DNA from: Microcystis viridis FACHB-1342
GTDB taxonomy: Bacteria; Cyanobacteriota; Cyanobacteriia; Cyanobacteriales; Microcystaceae
Reading direction: 5' to 3'
Assembly (NCBI RefSeq): GCF_014698335.1
Contig: NZ_JACJSV010000027.1
Span: 1 to 54,881, forward strand
Length of the DNA: 54,881 nt
Shown here: in pieces, positions 6,862-17,400 of the stretch
Position numbering within the stretch: position 1 is the stretch's first letter
How the letters are laid out: each line of letters starts with the position of its first letter
Translations under genes and position numbers: made by a program
Notes under the pieces: model-generated
The model's input: only the letters and a program-made list of their open reading frames with translations
Told to the model about the DNA's origin: nothing
Database searches by the model: none

Positions 6862-7505
6862 AGAGTCTAATACCTAAATAATAGATTAAACAGTTAGTAA
6901 GAAGCCACTTCAGCCTAAATTTGACTATTTTTGGCGTTTTTTTAGGTTACATTGCCCCAGATTAACCAAAGTTACCCCGATTATCTTGGATGCTAGTCCT
7001 ACTGATTTTAGCCTGACTGGGGAAAAAATCAATTTATTAAAAGGTTAAGAAATCAGTCCCGACCGATCAAGGTTAAATTAATCTTTCGGTGAAATTAGAT
7101 TTGTTAAATATCTAGACTTCCCCTTTGACAAAAGGCCATAACCTGTGCTGTGACAGGGATTAAGAGAATTTGTGCCGCTCGTTACTGGCTATAAATTAAG
7201 GAAACCCCTAATAAATATAACGCTTTCTGTTGCAGAGAAGTCGGTCGAGTTATCTTAGAAAAACCATAACTTCCCTCTCTAATTCTACATTTTACTATAT
7301 TCAAGTAAATCGTCCTCAAGTCCTCCAATAGAGTCCGAGTAATATCTAGTTCCCAAGTAGAACCGGGGAACGCTCTCTTTAGGTTCTACCTGAATACTAA
7401 TGCTATTTTAAGGCAGAGCCTTAGATATTGTGTTCCAAGAAGTTAATTTTGTCCTATTACTTATCAAATGATCTATCAAAACTAAGTTAAAGTAAAATCA
7501 ATCGA
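6862..7505. other. Intergenic region with no gene seen
   Basis: About 640 bp between ppk and the decayed transposase. It is AT-rich and must contain the ppk promoter at its left end, though no convincing boxes stand out. One perfect 8-bp inverted repeat (GTAGAACC at 7357-7364 and GGTTCTAC at 7382-7389) is present. I find no coding region, tRNA or known RNA motif. Confidence 0.6.
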
Positions 7506-7906
7506 GTGACCGCAAAACTTTTCCCAGAGATTCCCTCTGACAAAAGAAAAATCGACCCTTGTGACAAGGTCAAAGAATTTATTGGACATCAAGAGTTAAG
7601 TGAGAAACTAGGAGTAGATTTTTATTTTGCTACTCCTGATCATTCTTGGGAGAGGGGATTAAACGAGCCGACTAATGGACTAAGCTCAGACGGCTCTAAA
7701 TCCCTTATTCTTGGATTAGCCGAATCTCCCCCACCCCCCGGAAGTGGGAAAGTTGGGGGGAGTCTTGCCTCTTGCATAAGTACCTCATCTCAACAGGCAA
7801 TTTAAATTACGAAAAGCTTAACAATCGTCCTCGAAAATCTCTTGACTATCCTAGCCCGAATGAGATATGCTCTGATAGCTCAGACAGTGATGCAATTCAG
7901 GCTTGA
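7506..7906 (+). pseudogene. Decayed IS30-family transposase fragment upstream of aerA
   Basis: The frame encodes LFPEIPSDKRK, a damaged KEFIGHQELSEKLG segment, then FYFATPDHSWERGLNE, clearly IS30-like and close to the copy at 2-247. After TNGL the sequence is replaced by about 120 bp of unrelated DNA. Homology resumes with NNRPRKSLDYPSPNEI in another frame and ends at TGA 7904-7906. The 5' part of the gene is missing. It ends only 33 bases before the aerA start, so the aerA promoter or leader lies in or beyond the remnant. Confidence 0.85.
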
Positions 7907-7939
7907 ATCGGCCTGTACACAGAACCGAGGATTTTAGGC

Positions 7940-10900
7940 ATGAGGACGGAACACAAAAATCCAAAATTAAATTGTCAGAAATTAGCAGAAGTCTTTTTAT
8001 CAAATCCCTTAATTGAAGATTGCTATTTTATGATACGAGAGGGTGAATTAGTCGCCTATATTGTTTCCTCTGGAGCTTGGAATTCTGAACAATTGTCCTC
8101 CGATTTACAGTCTCAGTTACCGGACAATCTTCTACCTAATATCTATGTGCAGATTTCCAGTTTACCCTTAACCGATAGCGGTGATGTCGATGAAACTGCA
8201 TTAAAGAATATTGAAATTATCGATGATCATCAAGTTCAGGAAACAGAAGAAAAACTAGGCTCTTTGTCAGATATTGATCAAGTCGCTGTCGTCATGACTT
8301 CTAAAAAGAACAAAATTTTACCCCTACATCTATCAGAATTATTGCCCTTAAAAATAGAGAAAAAAAATGATCATCAAAAATCTGAAACCCCGATTCATCT
8401 GGTGATTCACACTTCTAACACTCAAGCTGGAATCAGTCACGGACAGCTTTTAGAAGAATCTGAACTTCAAACTAAAACCTTGGCAGAAATCCTCCAAAAA
8501 GCTGCTGAAAATTATTCAAATAAAGGGATTATTTATATTCAATCTAATGGATCAGAAGTTTTTCAATCCTATCAACAATTATGGGAAGAAGCTCAACAAA
8601 TACAAGCCGGATTACAAAAGCAGGGTTTACAAGCTCAAGATAAAGTAATTCTTCAGCTATCGGAAAACTATGATATCATTTCCGCATTTTGGGGGTGTCT
8701 TTTAGGAGGATTTATTCCTGTTATTATTTCAGTGCCACCCAGCTATAAAGATTTTAATAATGAAATTCATAAAATTTCTCAAGTTTGGCAGTTGTTAGAT
8801 GAACCTACTATTATCACAAATCAATCCCGTCAGCAAGAGATAAAACATTTAAAACAATGGTTGCCTAATCAAACCTTAAGATTGAGTTTTATTGAAGAAT
8901 TAAAAACTTATTCTCCCCATCAGACTCATATTAGTCAACCGGATGATATTGCGTTCTTTAATCTAACATCAGGCAGTACAGGAATACCGAAATGTATCTC
9001 ATTAACCCATAAAAATGTCATCTCTCGTGCGCGAGGAACAAACATCATTTGTGAACATCAAAACGACGATATTATTCTTAATTGGCTTCCTTTTGATCAT
9101 ATTGGAAGTATTTCAGACTGGAATATTCGCTGTGTCGAGTTAGGATGCCAAATGGTTTATGTTCAAACTGAATATATATTAGGTCGTCCTTTGAATTGGT
9201 TAGATTTAATTGCTCAATATCGAATTACCCATAGTTGGGCTCCTAATTTTGCTTATAATTTGATCAATGAAGCTTTAAAAAAAGAACCGGATCAAAATTG
9301 GAATTTAGATTGTGTCAAATTCTTTTTGGCAGCGGGTGAAGCCGTTTCTGGTCAAGCAGTTGGAGAATTTATTAACACCCTTCATCTTCAATATAATCTG
9401 AAAAAAACGGCGATGCGTCCTGCTTTTGGGATGGCAGAAATGGGGTCAGGAATTACCTATTATCAGCCGACAGAACAACAGCCATTACTCTTTCATACGG
9501 TTGATAAATCCTCCTTGAATTCTTCCTTAAAACGAGTCCATCCTGAACATCCCAATGGTGCAACCTTTACGGATTTAGGATTACCCATCCCAGGAATATC
9601 GATTAGAATTGTTAATGCTGATAATTCCCTATTACCAGAAGAAACCATTGGTCATTTACAAGTTAAAGGTCATGCAGTTTCACCCGGGTATTATAAAAAC
9701 CCAGAAGCAAATCAAGACGCTTTCTTAAAAGATGGCTGGTTTAAGACAGGAGATTTAGCATTTATTAGTAACGGTCATTTAGTTATCACTGGAAGAAGTA
9801 AAGAAACCATTATTATTAATGGAGTGAATTATTATAGCCATGAAATTGAAACTGTAGTGGAAACTATTGAAGAAGTACAAGCGTCCTACACAGCCGCTTG
9901 TGCTGTTTATGATCCTAGGAATAGTACCGATCAATTAGCTTTATTTTTTAGTGCAGAAACCTTTGATCACCAGCATCTAGCGGAACTTCTGAAAAAGATT
10001 AGACGAAAAGTAATTAACAGTTTTGGCGTTAATCCTGAATATTTAATCCCCTTAAATAAAACTGAAATTCCTAAAACTTCCATTGGTAAAATTCAGCGAT
10101 CGCAATTAACAAAACGGTTTGGAAATGGAGAATTTAATTCTATTTTAAAAGAAATAGATATTTTATTAGAAAACGATCAAACCATTCCTGATTGGTTTTA
10201 CCAGAAAGTTTGGAAACCTCGATCTCCAGTTAACTTAAAACCCGAACTTTCCAAGTATTGTAGTTTAATTTTTCTGGATTGCTTGGGTTTAGGAGCATCT
10301 TTAGCAGAAAAAATCGAAGGGCAAAACTTACCCTGTATCACGGTTTTAGCAGCGGAAGAATTTTCTCAAATCAGTCAAAATTGCTATACTCTAAGACCCG
10401 GGACAGCCAATCATTATCAACAGTTAATGGCATCTTTATCCGAGCGAAAAATTATTCTTGGCAATATTATTCATCTGGGGACTTATCAAGACTATCAGGG
10501 AGAAATTTCAACAATTGAACAGTTAGAAAAAGCACAAGAAAAAGGAACCTATGATTTATTATTCCTAGTTCAAGCTTTAGCTAAAATTCATAATTTTAAC
10601 TCAAAAATTCAATTGCTATTTGTTTCCAGTTATAGTCAATTTGTCATAGAAACCGATGAAATTGCCTATGAAAAATCTCCAGTTTTAGGACTGATCAAAA
10701 CCCTAGCTCAAGAACTTCCTTGGTTAAATACTCGTCATGTTGATTTACCTCTGGATCAAACCGAAATTAATGTCAGTTATCTGCTGCAAGAACTATCGGT
10801 TTTATCCAAGGAAAGAGAAATTGCCTATCGCAACGGGAAACGTTTAATCGCAGGTTTGGAAAAAGTCAATTTACTTCAACACACCCAACAGGAATTACCC

Positions 10901-12199
10901 TTTAAATCAGGGGGAATTTATCTGATTACTGGAGGACTAGGGGGGATTGGCAGACAAATTGCTCAGTATTTGCTCAAAAATTATCAAGCTCGTTTACTGT
11001 TAATTGGAAAAACACCTTTACCAGAAAAACACCTTTGGAGTGAGTACCTCAAAACCGAAGATCAATTATCCTTAAAAATAAAAAGTCTCCAAGCTTTAGA
11101 AAACCTTGGGGGAGAAGTAATTTATCAAGCGGTAGATGTGGCTAATTTCCCTCAAGTTAAACAGGCTGTAGAACAGGTGAAAAAACAATGGCAAGGAGAA
11201 CTTAATGGGGTGATTCATCTGGCTGGAATTTACAAAGATTGTTTACTTCTGGACGAAACTCAAGAGGGTTTATCGACAATTCTTCACTCTAAAGTAATAG
11301 GAACTTGGGTTTTACATCAACTTCTCAAAGAATCTCAGGGAATTTTTATTAGTTTTTCTTCCTTGGCTAGTTTTTTTGGAGGAGCGGCTTTGGGTTCCTA
11401 TGCGGCGGCTAATAGTTTCCTTGAGTCTTTGAACAGCTATCAAAAATCTAAGAATTTGTTCCCCAGTTATTGTTATAGTTGGACAACTTGGCAAGAAACT
11501 GGGATTAGCCAGGGTTATCAGATGCAATACATAACCCGATCTCAAGGGTATTATGATATGACAGTGCGGCAAGGTTTAGACTCATTTCTAACGAGTTTAT
11601 ATCACAACCAAAGACAATTAATAATCGGTTTAGATGGGAGTAATAGCAAGATTAATCGTTTCACATCTAGGTCTGAAGGATGCCAAAAGTTAACGGCTTA
11701 TTACACCCGTAAATCTACAGTTCAATCGGTCAATCTACCTAATCATGTTAGTCTAAAAGATCGATTGGGAACGTCCTATCAATGTCCCCTAGTTCTGCGA
11801 CAATCTCTGCCTATTAAGGATAATGGAGACATTGATAAGCGGCAATTACTCAAGGAACTCCAAGGCAAAGAAAATAACGAATTGATAGCACCCAGAACGG
11901 AAGCTGAACGTCAAGTTGCTAAGATTTGGCAAAAGGTGTTAAATCTATCTCAAATTGGAATTCATGACAATTTCTTTGAACTAGGAGGACATTCCTTGCT
12001 GGCTAGTCAAGTCATCTCTCGTTTACGCGATGTTTTCTCGGTAGAATTGTCTTTGCACAGTTTATTAGAATACCCCACCGTTGCCAGTTTAACTCAAACG
12101 ATTGAGGTGCTTAATGTAGCCAACAATAGTCAAAGTGTATCCAAAAGTGGTAAAGTTATGACAACAGCCTCAGAAAATTATGAAGAAGGAGAATTATGA
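7940..12199 (+). CDS. aerA: Aeruginosin-type loading protein AerA (adenylate-forming domain, ketoreductase, carrier)
   Basis: This has 1419 residues. After about 155 residues resembling an adenylation C-terminal subdomain (LPLTDSGDVDETAL) comes an adenylate-forming domain with the A3 motif NLTSGSTGIPK near residue 340. Next is a ketoreductase (YLITGGLGGIGRQIA near 995, catalytic FSSLAS and SYAAAN near 1137-1155). Last comes a carrier domain with the phosphopantetheine serine in FFELGGHSLLAS near 1350. In known aeruginosin pathways AerA activates a phenylpyruvate-type acid and reduces it to phenyllactate. The acidic tail ending SENYEEGEL looks like a docking peptide for the N-terminal domains of the next two proteins. 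It is the first gene of a long plus-strand cluster, behind an IS30 remnant. Confidence 0.9.
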   Translation: MRTEHKNPKLNCQKLAEVFLSNPLIEDCYFMIREGELVAYIVSSGAWNSEQLSSDLQSQLPDNLLPNIYVQISSLPLTDSGDVDETALKNIEIIDDHQVQETEEKLGSLSDIDQVAVVMTSKKNKILPLHLSELLPLKIEKKNDHQKSETPIHLVIHTSNTQAGISHGQLLEESELQTKTLAEILQKAAENYSNKGIIYIQSNGSEVFQSYQQLWEEAQQIQAGLQKQGLQAQDKVILQLSENYDIISAFWGCLLGGFIPVIISVPPSYKDFNNEIHKISQVWQLLDEPTIITNQSRQQEIKHLKQWLPNQTLRLSFIEELKTYSPHQTHISQPDDIAFFNLTSGSTGIPKCISLTHKNVISRARGTNIICEHQNDDIILNWLPFDHIGSISDWNIRCVELGCQMVYVQTEYILGRPLNWLDLIAQYRITHSWAPNFAYNLINEALKKEPDQNWNLDCVKFFLAAGEAVSGQAVGEFINTLHLQYNLKKTAMRPAFGMAEMGSGITYYQPTEQQPLLFHTVDKSSLNSSLKRVHPEHPNGATFTDLGLPIPGISIRIVNADNSLLPEETIGHLQVKGHAVSPGYYKNPEANQDAFLKDGWFKTGDLAFISNGHLVITGRSKETIIINGVNYYSHEIETVVETIEEVQASYTAACAVYDPRNSTDQLALFFSAETFDHQHLAELLKKIRRKVINSFGVNPEYLIPLNKTEIPKTSIGKIQRSQLTKRFGNGEFNSILKEIDILLENDQTIPDWFYQKVWKPRSPVNLKPELSKYCSLIFLDCLGLGASLAEKIEGQNLPCITVLAAEEFSQISQNCYTLRPGTANHYQQLMASLSERKIILGNIIHLGTYQDYQGEISTIEQLEKAQEKGTYDLLFLVQALAKIHNFNSKIQLLFVSSYSQFVIETDEIAYEKSPVLGLIKTLAQELPWLNTRHVDLPLDQTEINVSYLLQELSVLSKEREIAYRNGKRLIAGLEKVNLLQHTQQELPFKSGGIYLITGGLGGIGRQIAQYLLKNYQARLLLIGKTPLPEKHLWSEYLKTEDQLSLKIKSLQALENLGGEVIYQAVDVANFPQVKQAVEQVKKQWQGELNGVIHLAGIYKDCLLLDETQEGLSTILHSKVIGTWVLHQLLKESQGIFISFSSLASFFGGAALGSYAAANSFLESLNSYQKSKNLFPSYCYSWTTWQETGISQGYQMQYITRSQGYYDMTVRQGLDSFLTSLYHNQRQLIIGLDGSNSKINRFTSRSEGCQKLTAYYTRKSTVQSVNLPNHVSLKDRLGTSYQCPLVLRQSLPIKDNGDIDKRQLLKELQGKENNELIAPRTEAERQVAKIWQKVLNLSQIGIHDNFFELGGHSLLASQVISRLRDVFSVELSLHSLLEYPTVASLTQTIEVLNVANNSQSVSKSGKVMTTASENYEEGEL

Positions 12200-12443
12200 A
12201 AATAGCTTAACTAAAATTTAAGCTTTTCAGATCCATTTTGGAAAAAAATGTAAAAAATTGTATCCATCACTAAAATTTATCATCCAGAATATGCTATAAA
12301 TAGTTTCGGTTTAAAACAGTCTTTTTGTGGAGTATGTAAGCGGTTGCTCCCATAGCAACTGACTTTAACAATAACCACCGACTCCCCGCCATTGATAATT
12401 TTTGTTTGGTCTATAGTATTTAGTCTTTGAGGGACTTAAATTT

Positions 12444-14321
12444 ATGAAAACAGTTGAATTTTTATCGGATCTGAATCATTTAGGTGTGACAATTTGGATG
12501 GAAGGGGATAAGCTGCGCTATCGTTCTCCTCAAGGTGTTATGACTCCCGATTTACTCGAACAATTGAAAGAGCATAAAGAAGAACTCATCGTTTTATTGC
12601 GTGAACAAGCTGACAATTTTAGTTCGGAAACAGACTATGATGTGGCAATTTGTGGCGGTGGATTAGCGGGTTTAACCTTAGCGAGACAGTTAAAACTTAA
12701 ACAACCTAATCTTTCCGTTGTTGTTCTTGATAAAATGGCTCGTCCTTTACCCGAAGCTGGTTTTAAAGTGGGGGAATCAACCGTTGAAGTTGGTGCTTTT
12801 TATTTAGCAAATACGCTGCAGTTAACCGATTATTTTAACAATCAACATTTATCTAAACTGGGATTACGTTATTTTTTCAAACCTCAAGAAACTGAATTTC
12901 ATAAAAGACCTGAACTGGGATTATCAGAGTTTCATGCTCCTAAATCTTATCAAATTGATCGGGGTAAATTAGAAAATGATTTACGCCAATTTAATATTGA
13001 AGCAGGAATTGACCTTAAAGAAAATTGTTCGGTTAAAGACATCGAGTTTGCTGAAGGGCTACAGCAACAGCATAAAATTATTTATACTCAAGGCAGTGGA
13101 GCGAATCAAAAAACTCATTGTATTAAATCCCGATGGGTTGTCGATGCGATGGGTCGTCGTCGATTTATACAGAAGAAACTCGGTTTAGCGAAACCTAATC
13201 ATAATAATTACAGTGCGGTTTGGTTCCGAGTTGAGGGTCGTTTTGATGTCAGCAATTTTGTGCCAGCCAGTGAAGAAAAATGGCATCGGCGTGTTCCTAA
13301 TAACAACCGTTATTATTCTACAAATCATTTATGCGGTGAAGGATACTGGGTTTGGTTAATTCCTTTATCTACGGGTTATACCAGTATTGGCATTGTGGCT
13401 CGTCAAGATATTCACCCGTTAAAAAATTATCATAACTATGAGTTAGCCTTTCAGTGGTTAAGGGAAAATGAACCCGTTTTAGCGGCTCATTTAGAAGGTA
13501 AATCCCCAGAAGACTTTAGAAAGATGCCGAAATATAGCTACTCCTCGAAACAAGTCTTTTCCTTTAATCGTTGGGCTTGTGTCGGTGAAGCAGGCCTATT
13601 TCCTGATCCGTTTTATTCCCCCGGTTCAGATAGTATTGGTTTTGGCAATTCTTTAACCACTCAAATGATTGAACTTGACCTTAAAGGTCAACTAACTCCC
13701 GAAAGAGTTGACGATGCGAATCACTTTTATTTAACCTATCACGATGGGTTAGCCTTTAATATTCAAAATTCCTATAACTGTCTTAAAAATGGGACAGCGA
13801 TGGCTACAAAAGTCATCTGGGATACCTTAGCTGGATGGACATTCGGTTGCTTAATGATGTTTAATTCCATCTTCCTTGACCCGGAACTTAAGATGAAAGT
13901 TCAACAGATTAATGCAGAATTTTTCCCTCTTTCCTATCGAATACAACAACTATTCCGAGATTGGGCAAATCAATCCCTGGGTCGGGTTAGCTTTGAATTT
14001 ATTGATTACTTAGCAATCCCCTTTGTAAATGAACTGCGAACCAGGAATTTACAATCTAATAAAACCGAAGCTGAAATCATAGAAGCTTATCGAGCCAGCT
14101 TAAAATTATTAGAAGAATTTGCTCAAGTCATTTTTCAAATTGCCTTAGAGGATACCAGACCCGAACTGTTACCTAAAATTAACGAACACCCCTGGTTAAA
14201 TGCTTGGGCAATTAGTTTGGATGCCAGTAAATGGGAGACTGATGGGCTGTTTTCGCCTAAGAGCGAACCTCGTAATTTACACAGCATTAAAAAACAATAT
14301 TTAGAGGCAATAAACCGATAA
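12444..14321 (+). CDS. aerJ: FAD-dependent halogenase with N-terminal docking domain
   Basis: This has 625 residues. Residues 1-55 (MKTVEFLSDLNHLGVTIWME ... QGVMTPDLLEQLK) match the TubC-type docking domain that also starts AerB. Then come the FAD-binding GGGLAGLTLARQL near residue 68, the halogenase mark WVWLIP near 301, and GEAGLFPDPFYSPGSDSIGFGN. FADH2-dependent halogenases of this group chlorinate phenolic rings. In Microcystis the homologue is AerJ, which chlorinates the hydroxyphenyl-lactate unit. The docking domain suggests it acts on substrate bound to the AerA carrier. 244 bp separate it from aerA, and GAGGGA precedes the ATG. Halogenases are only sporadically present in aer clusters, so this one predicts a chlorinated product. 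Confidence 0.88.
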   Translation: MKTVEFLSDLNHLGVTIWMEGDKLRYRSPQGVMTPDLLEQLKEHKEELIVLLREQADNFSSETDYDVAICGGGLAGLTLARQLKLKQPNLSVVVLDKMARPLPEAGFKVGESTVEVGAFYLANTLQLTDYFNNQHLSKLGLRYFFKPQETEFHKRPELGLSEFHAPKSYQIDRGKLENDLRQFNIEAGIDLKENCSVKDIEFAEGLQQQHKIIYTQGSGANQKTHCIKSRWVVDAMGRRRFIQKKLGLAKPNHNNYSAVWFRVEGRFDVSNFVPASEEKWHRRVPNNNRYYSTNHLCGEGYWVWLIPLSTGYTSIGIVARQDIHPLKNYHNYELAFQWLRENEPVLAAHLEGKSPEDFRKMPKYSYSSKQVFSFNRWACVGEAGLFPDPFYSPGSDSIGFGNSLTTQMIELDLKGQLTPERVDDANHFYLTYHDGLAFNIQNSYNCLKNGTAMATKVIWDTLAGWTFGCLMMFNSIFLDPELKMKVQQINAEFFPLSYRIQQLFRDWANQSLGRVSFEFIDYLAIPFVNELRTRNLQSNKTEAEIIEAYRASLKLLEEFAQVIFQIALEDTRPELLPKINEHPWLNAWAISLDASKWETDGLFSPKSEPRNLHSIKKQYLEAINR

Positions 14322-14353
14322 AAATAGACGAATCAAGTTGATTATATCTCTAA

Positions 14354-14379
14354 CAGTAGCTCTAGCTTGAGCTACTGTA
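14354..14379 (+). other. Perfect hairpin between the halogenase gene and aerB
   Basis: ACAGTAGCTC (14354-14363) and GAGCTACTGT (14370-14379) form a perfect 10-bp stem with a 6-base loop, 33 bases after the halogenase stop. No T-run follows, so it is not a classic terminator. It may trim or protect the transcript, or pause transcription before aerB. Confidence 0.5.
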
Positions 14380-14444
14380 CTCAGCCAAATATCACCCCCA
14401 TTCCAAAAATACCAGAACATTAATTAAGGAAAAGGATACTATTG

Positions 14445-17400
14445 ATGAAAGTCGCAGAATTTTTATCTTACTTAAATAGTTTAGACATCAAGCTTTGGCT
14501 TGAGGAAGAAAAGTTAAAATATCAAGCTCCCCAAGGAGCAATGACACCAGAAATTAAGCAAGAAATCGGGACAAGAAAACCAGAAATTCTCACTTTTTTA
14601 AGAAGTGCAACAACACCATCTAAACCCCTTGAATCCGTAATTAATAGCGTTGCCCGAACTGAAGATTTACCCCTATCTTTTGCTCAACAGAGAATGTGGT
14701 TTCTCTATCAGATGGATCAGCAAAATTCGGCTTATAATGAAGCTCTAACCATCCGTTTAACGGGACGCTTAAACATTGATATTTTAGAGCAAACGATTAA
14801 TGCTATTATTCAACGCCATGAGAGCTTACGGACAACCTTTCCAGTGGTTGAAGGAAAACCTATTCAAAAAATTGCTCCATCTCTGAAGATTAAATTATTA
14901 GTTGTTAATTTAAAAGATATCCCCCAAGAGCAAATTGACAAACAGATTATTGAAGAACTACAAAAACCCTTTGATTTAACCCAATCTCCCCTATTACGAT
15001 GTACTCTGTTTGATCTGGGATATGAAAATTATATTTTAGTCAACGTCTTCCATCATATTATTATCGATGGTTGGTCAAAAGGCATTTTATTTAAAGAATT
15101 ATCTAAATTTTATCAAGCATTTTTATCCAATTCAACCGTAAATTTACCCGAATTACCTATACAGTATGCGGATTTTGCGGTATGGCAAAGACAATGGTTA
15201 CAAGGTGAAATCTTAGAAAATCAGTTAAATTATTGGAAAAAACAATTAACGGGCGCTCCTCCTTTATTAGAACTTCCAACCGATAAACCCCGTCCAGCTA
15301 CTCCCAATTTTCGAGGTCATAGTATCTCGTTTCAAATTGACTCAGAACTCACAGAAAACCTGAAACTTTTGAGCCAAAAGTCGGGGGTGACTTTATTTAT
15401 GACCTTACTGGCTGCTTTAAACACTTTACTCTTTCGTTATAGTGGTCAAGATGATATTTTAATCGGGACACCCACCGCCAACCGAAACCGACAAGAAATT
15501 GAACCTTTGATTGGGTTTTTTGTCAATACTTTAGTGCTGCGGAATTCCCTAGAAGGAAATCCGACTTTTTCGGGATTATTACAGCAAGCTCGCAATGTTG
15601 TTTTAGAAGCGTATGCCAATCAAGATGTCCCCTTTGAGCAAGTGGTTGATGGGTTAGAAATCGAACGAAGTTTAAGTTATAATCCCTTATTTCAGGTCAT
15701 GTTTGCGATGCAAAATGCCCCCCTCAATGCTTTAGAATTACCTGATTTAAAGGCTCAATATTTAGCCGTTGAAAACCAGAGAATTAAATTTGATCTCAGC
15801 TTAGTTTTAGAGGAAATCGAAACCGAAAAAGGAGCTTATTTAGAAGGTTTTTGGGAATATGATAGCGACCTATTTACTCCTGAAAGAATTAACCGCATGG
15901 TGGGTCATTTCCAAACTTTATTAAAGGGGATTGTAGCCAATCCTCAGCAAACCATCGGGGAATTACCGTTACTGACTGAATCGGAAAAACAGCAATTATT
16001 AGTAGAATGGAATCAAACTCAAACGTCTTATCCTGATCATTACTGTATTCATCAGTTATTTGAAGAACAGGTTGTTAAAACACCTGATGCTATAGCGGTC
16101 ATCGATGGAGAACAATCCCTCACCTATGAACAGTTAAATCAAAAAGCCAATCAGATTGCCCGTTATTTACAAAAATTAGGGGTTAAACCAGATCAATTAA
16201 TTGGGATTTGTGTCGAGCGATTACCCTTAATGATTATTGGATTTTTAGGAATCTTAAAAGCTGGAGGAGCTTATGTACCACTGGACACAAGCTATCCCGA
16301 AGAACGACTTGAATCTATCATAAATGATGCTGAAATCAAAATTTTATTAACGCAACAGCACCTCATCAAAAAACTACCAACAACAGTCAATCAATTGATT
16401 TGTTTAGAACAAGATGAAGACCCAATTAAACAACAAAGTAAACAGAATCCTCTCAGTCATGTTAACGCTGAGAATTTAGCCTACGTCATCTATACTTCAG
16501 GTTCTACAGGTAAACCTAAAGGAGTTGCTATTCCCCATCGAGGAGTGACTCGTTTAGTCTGTAATACTAACTATATATATTTAAAACCAACTGATAGAAT
16601 GGCTCAGGTTTCTAATCCTTCTTTTGATGCCGCTACTTTTGAAATTTGGGGGGCGCTGATACATGGCGCACAGTTAATAGGAGTAGATAAAGATAGAGTT
16701 CTTTCTCCTGAAAAATTTGTTCATTTTCTCCAAAAATATCAAATTACTATTTTATTCTTAACGACAGCGTTATTTAATCAGTTAGTTCAGACTATTCCCC
16801 ATGCTTTTCAAAGCTTAAGATATTTACTTTTTGGTGGCGAAGCAGTTGATCCTCAATGGGTCAAAGAATCCCTTAATAAAGGAACCGCTCAAAATTTACT
16901 TCATGTTTATGGGCCAACAGAAAGCACAACTTTTACCTCTTGGTATTTAATTAAAAATATTCCTTCAGAAGCTACAACTATTCCAATTGGTCGTCCTTTA
17001 GCTAATACAGAAATTTATATTCTTGATCCCTATTTGCAACCTGTTCCTATTGGTGTTAAAGGCGAATTGCATATTGGTGGTGATGGTTTAGCCCGTTGTT
17101 ATCTCAATCGTCCTGACTTAACTGAACAAAAATTTATTCCCAATCCTTTTAGTCAAGATTCGTCAGCACGTCTGTATAAAACAGGTGATATAGTACGCTA
17201 TTTAGCCGATGGGAATATTGAATTTATTGGACGGATTGATCATCAGGTAAAAATCAGAGGTTTTAGAATTGAATTAGGCGAAATAGAAGCCGTTTTATTT
17301 CAGCATCCTCAAGTCAAAGATGGAATTGTTATCGCCAGAGAAGATCTACTTGGAATCAAGCGTTTGTATGCTTATGTTGTTCCGAAAGATAAACAACTCA

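Noticed and set aside
6862-7505. Search for a tRNA or riboswitch in the gap between ppk and the IS30 remnant
   Set aside because: Only a short 8-bp inverted repeat was found; nothing resembles a cloverleaf or a known riboswitch core.
7940-12199. Considering AerA a fatty-acyl-AMP ligase for a lipopeptide
   Set aside because: Its adenylation, ketoreductase and carrier order and the Choi genes nearby fit the aeruginosin loading protein better; no other acyl-chain genes are present.
14354-14379. Reading the 10-bp hairpin before aerB as a true terminator
   Set aside because: No T-run follows it, and aerB needs the upstream transcript, so it is listed only as a hairpin.
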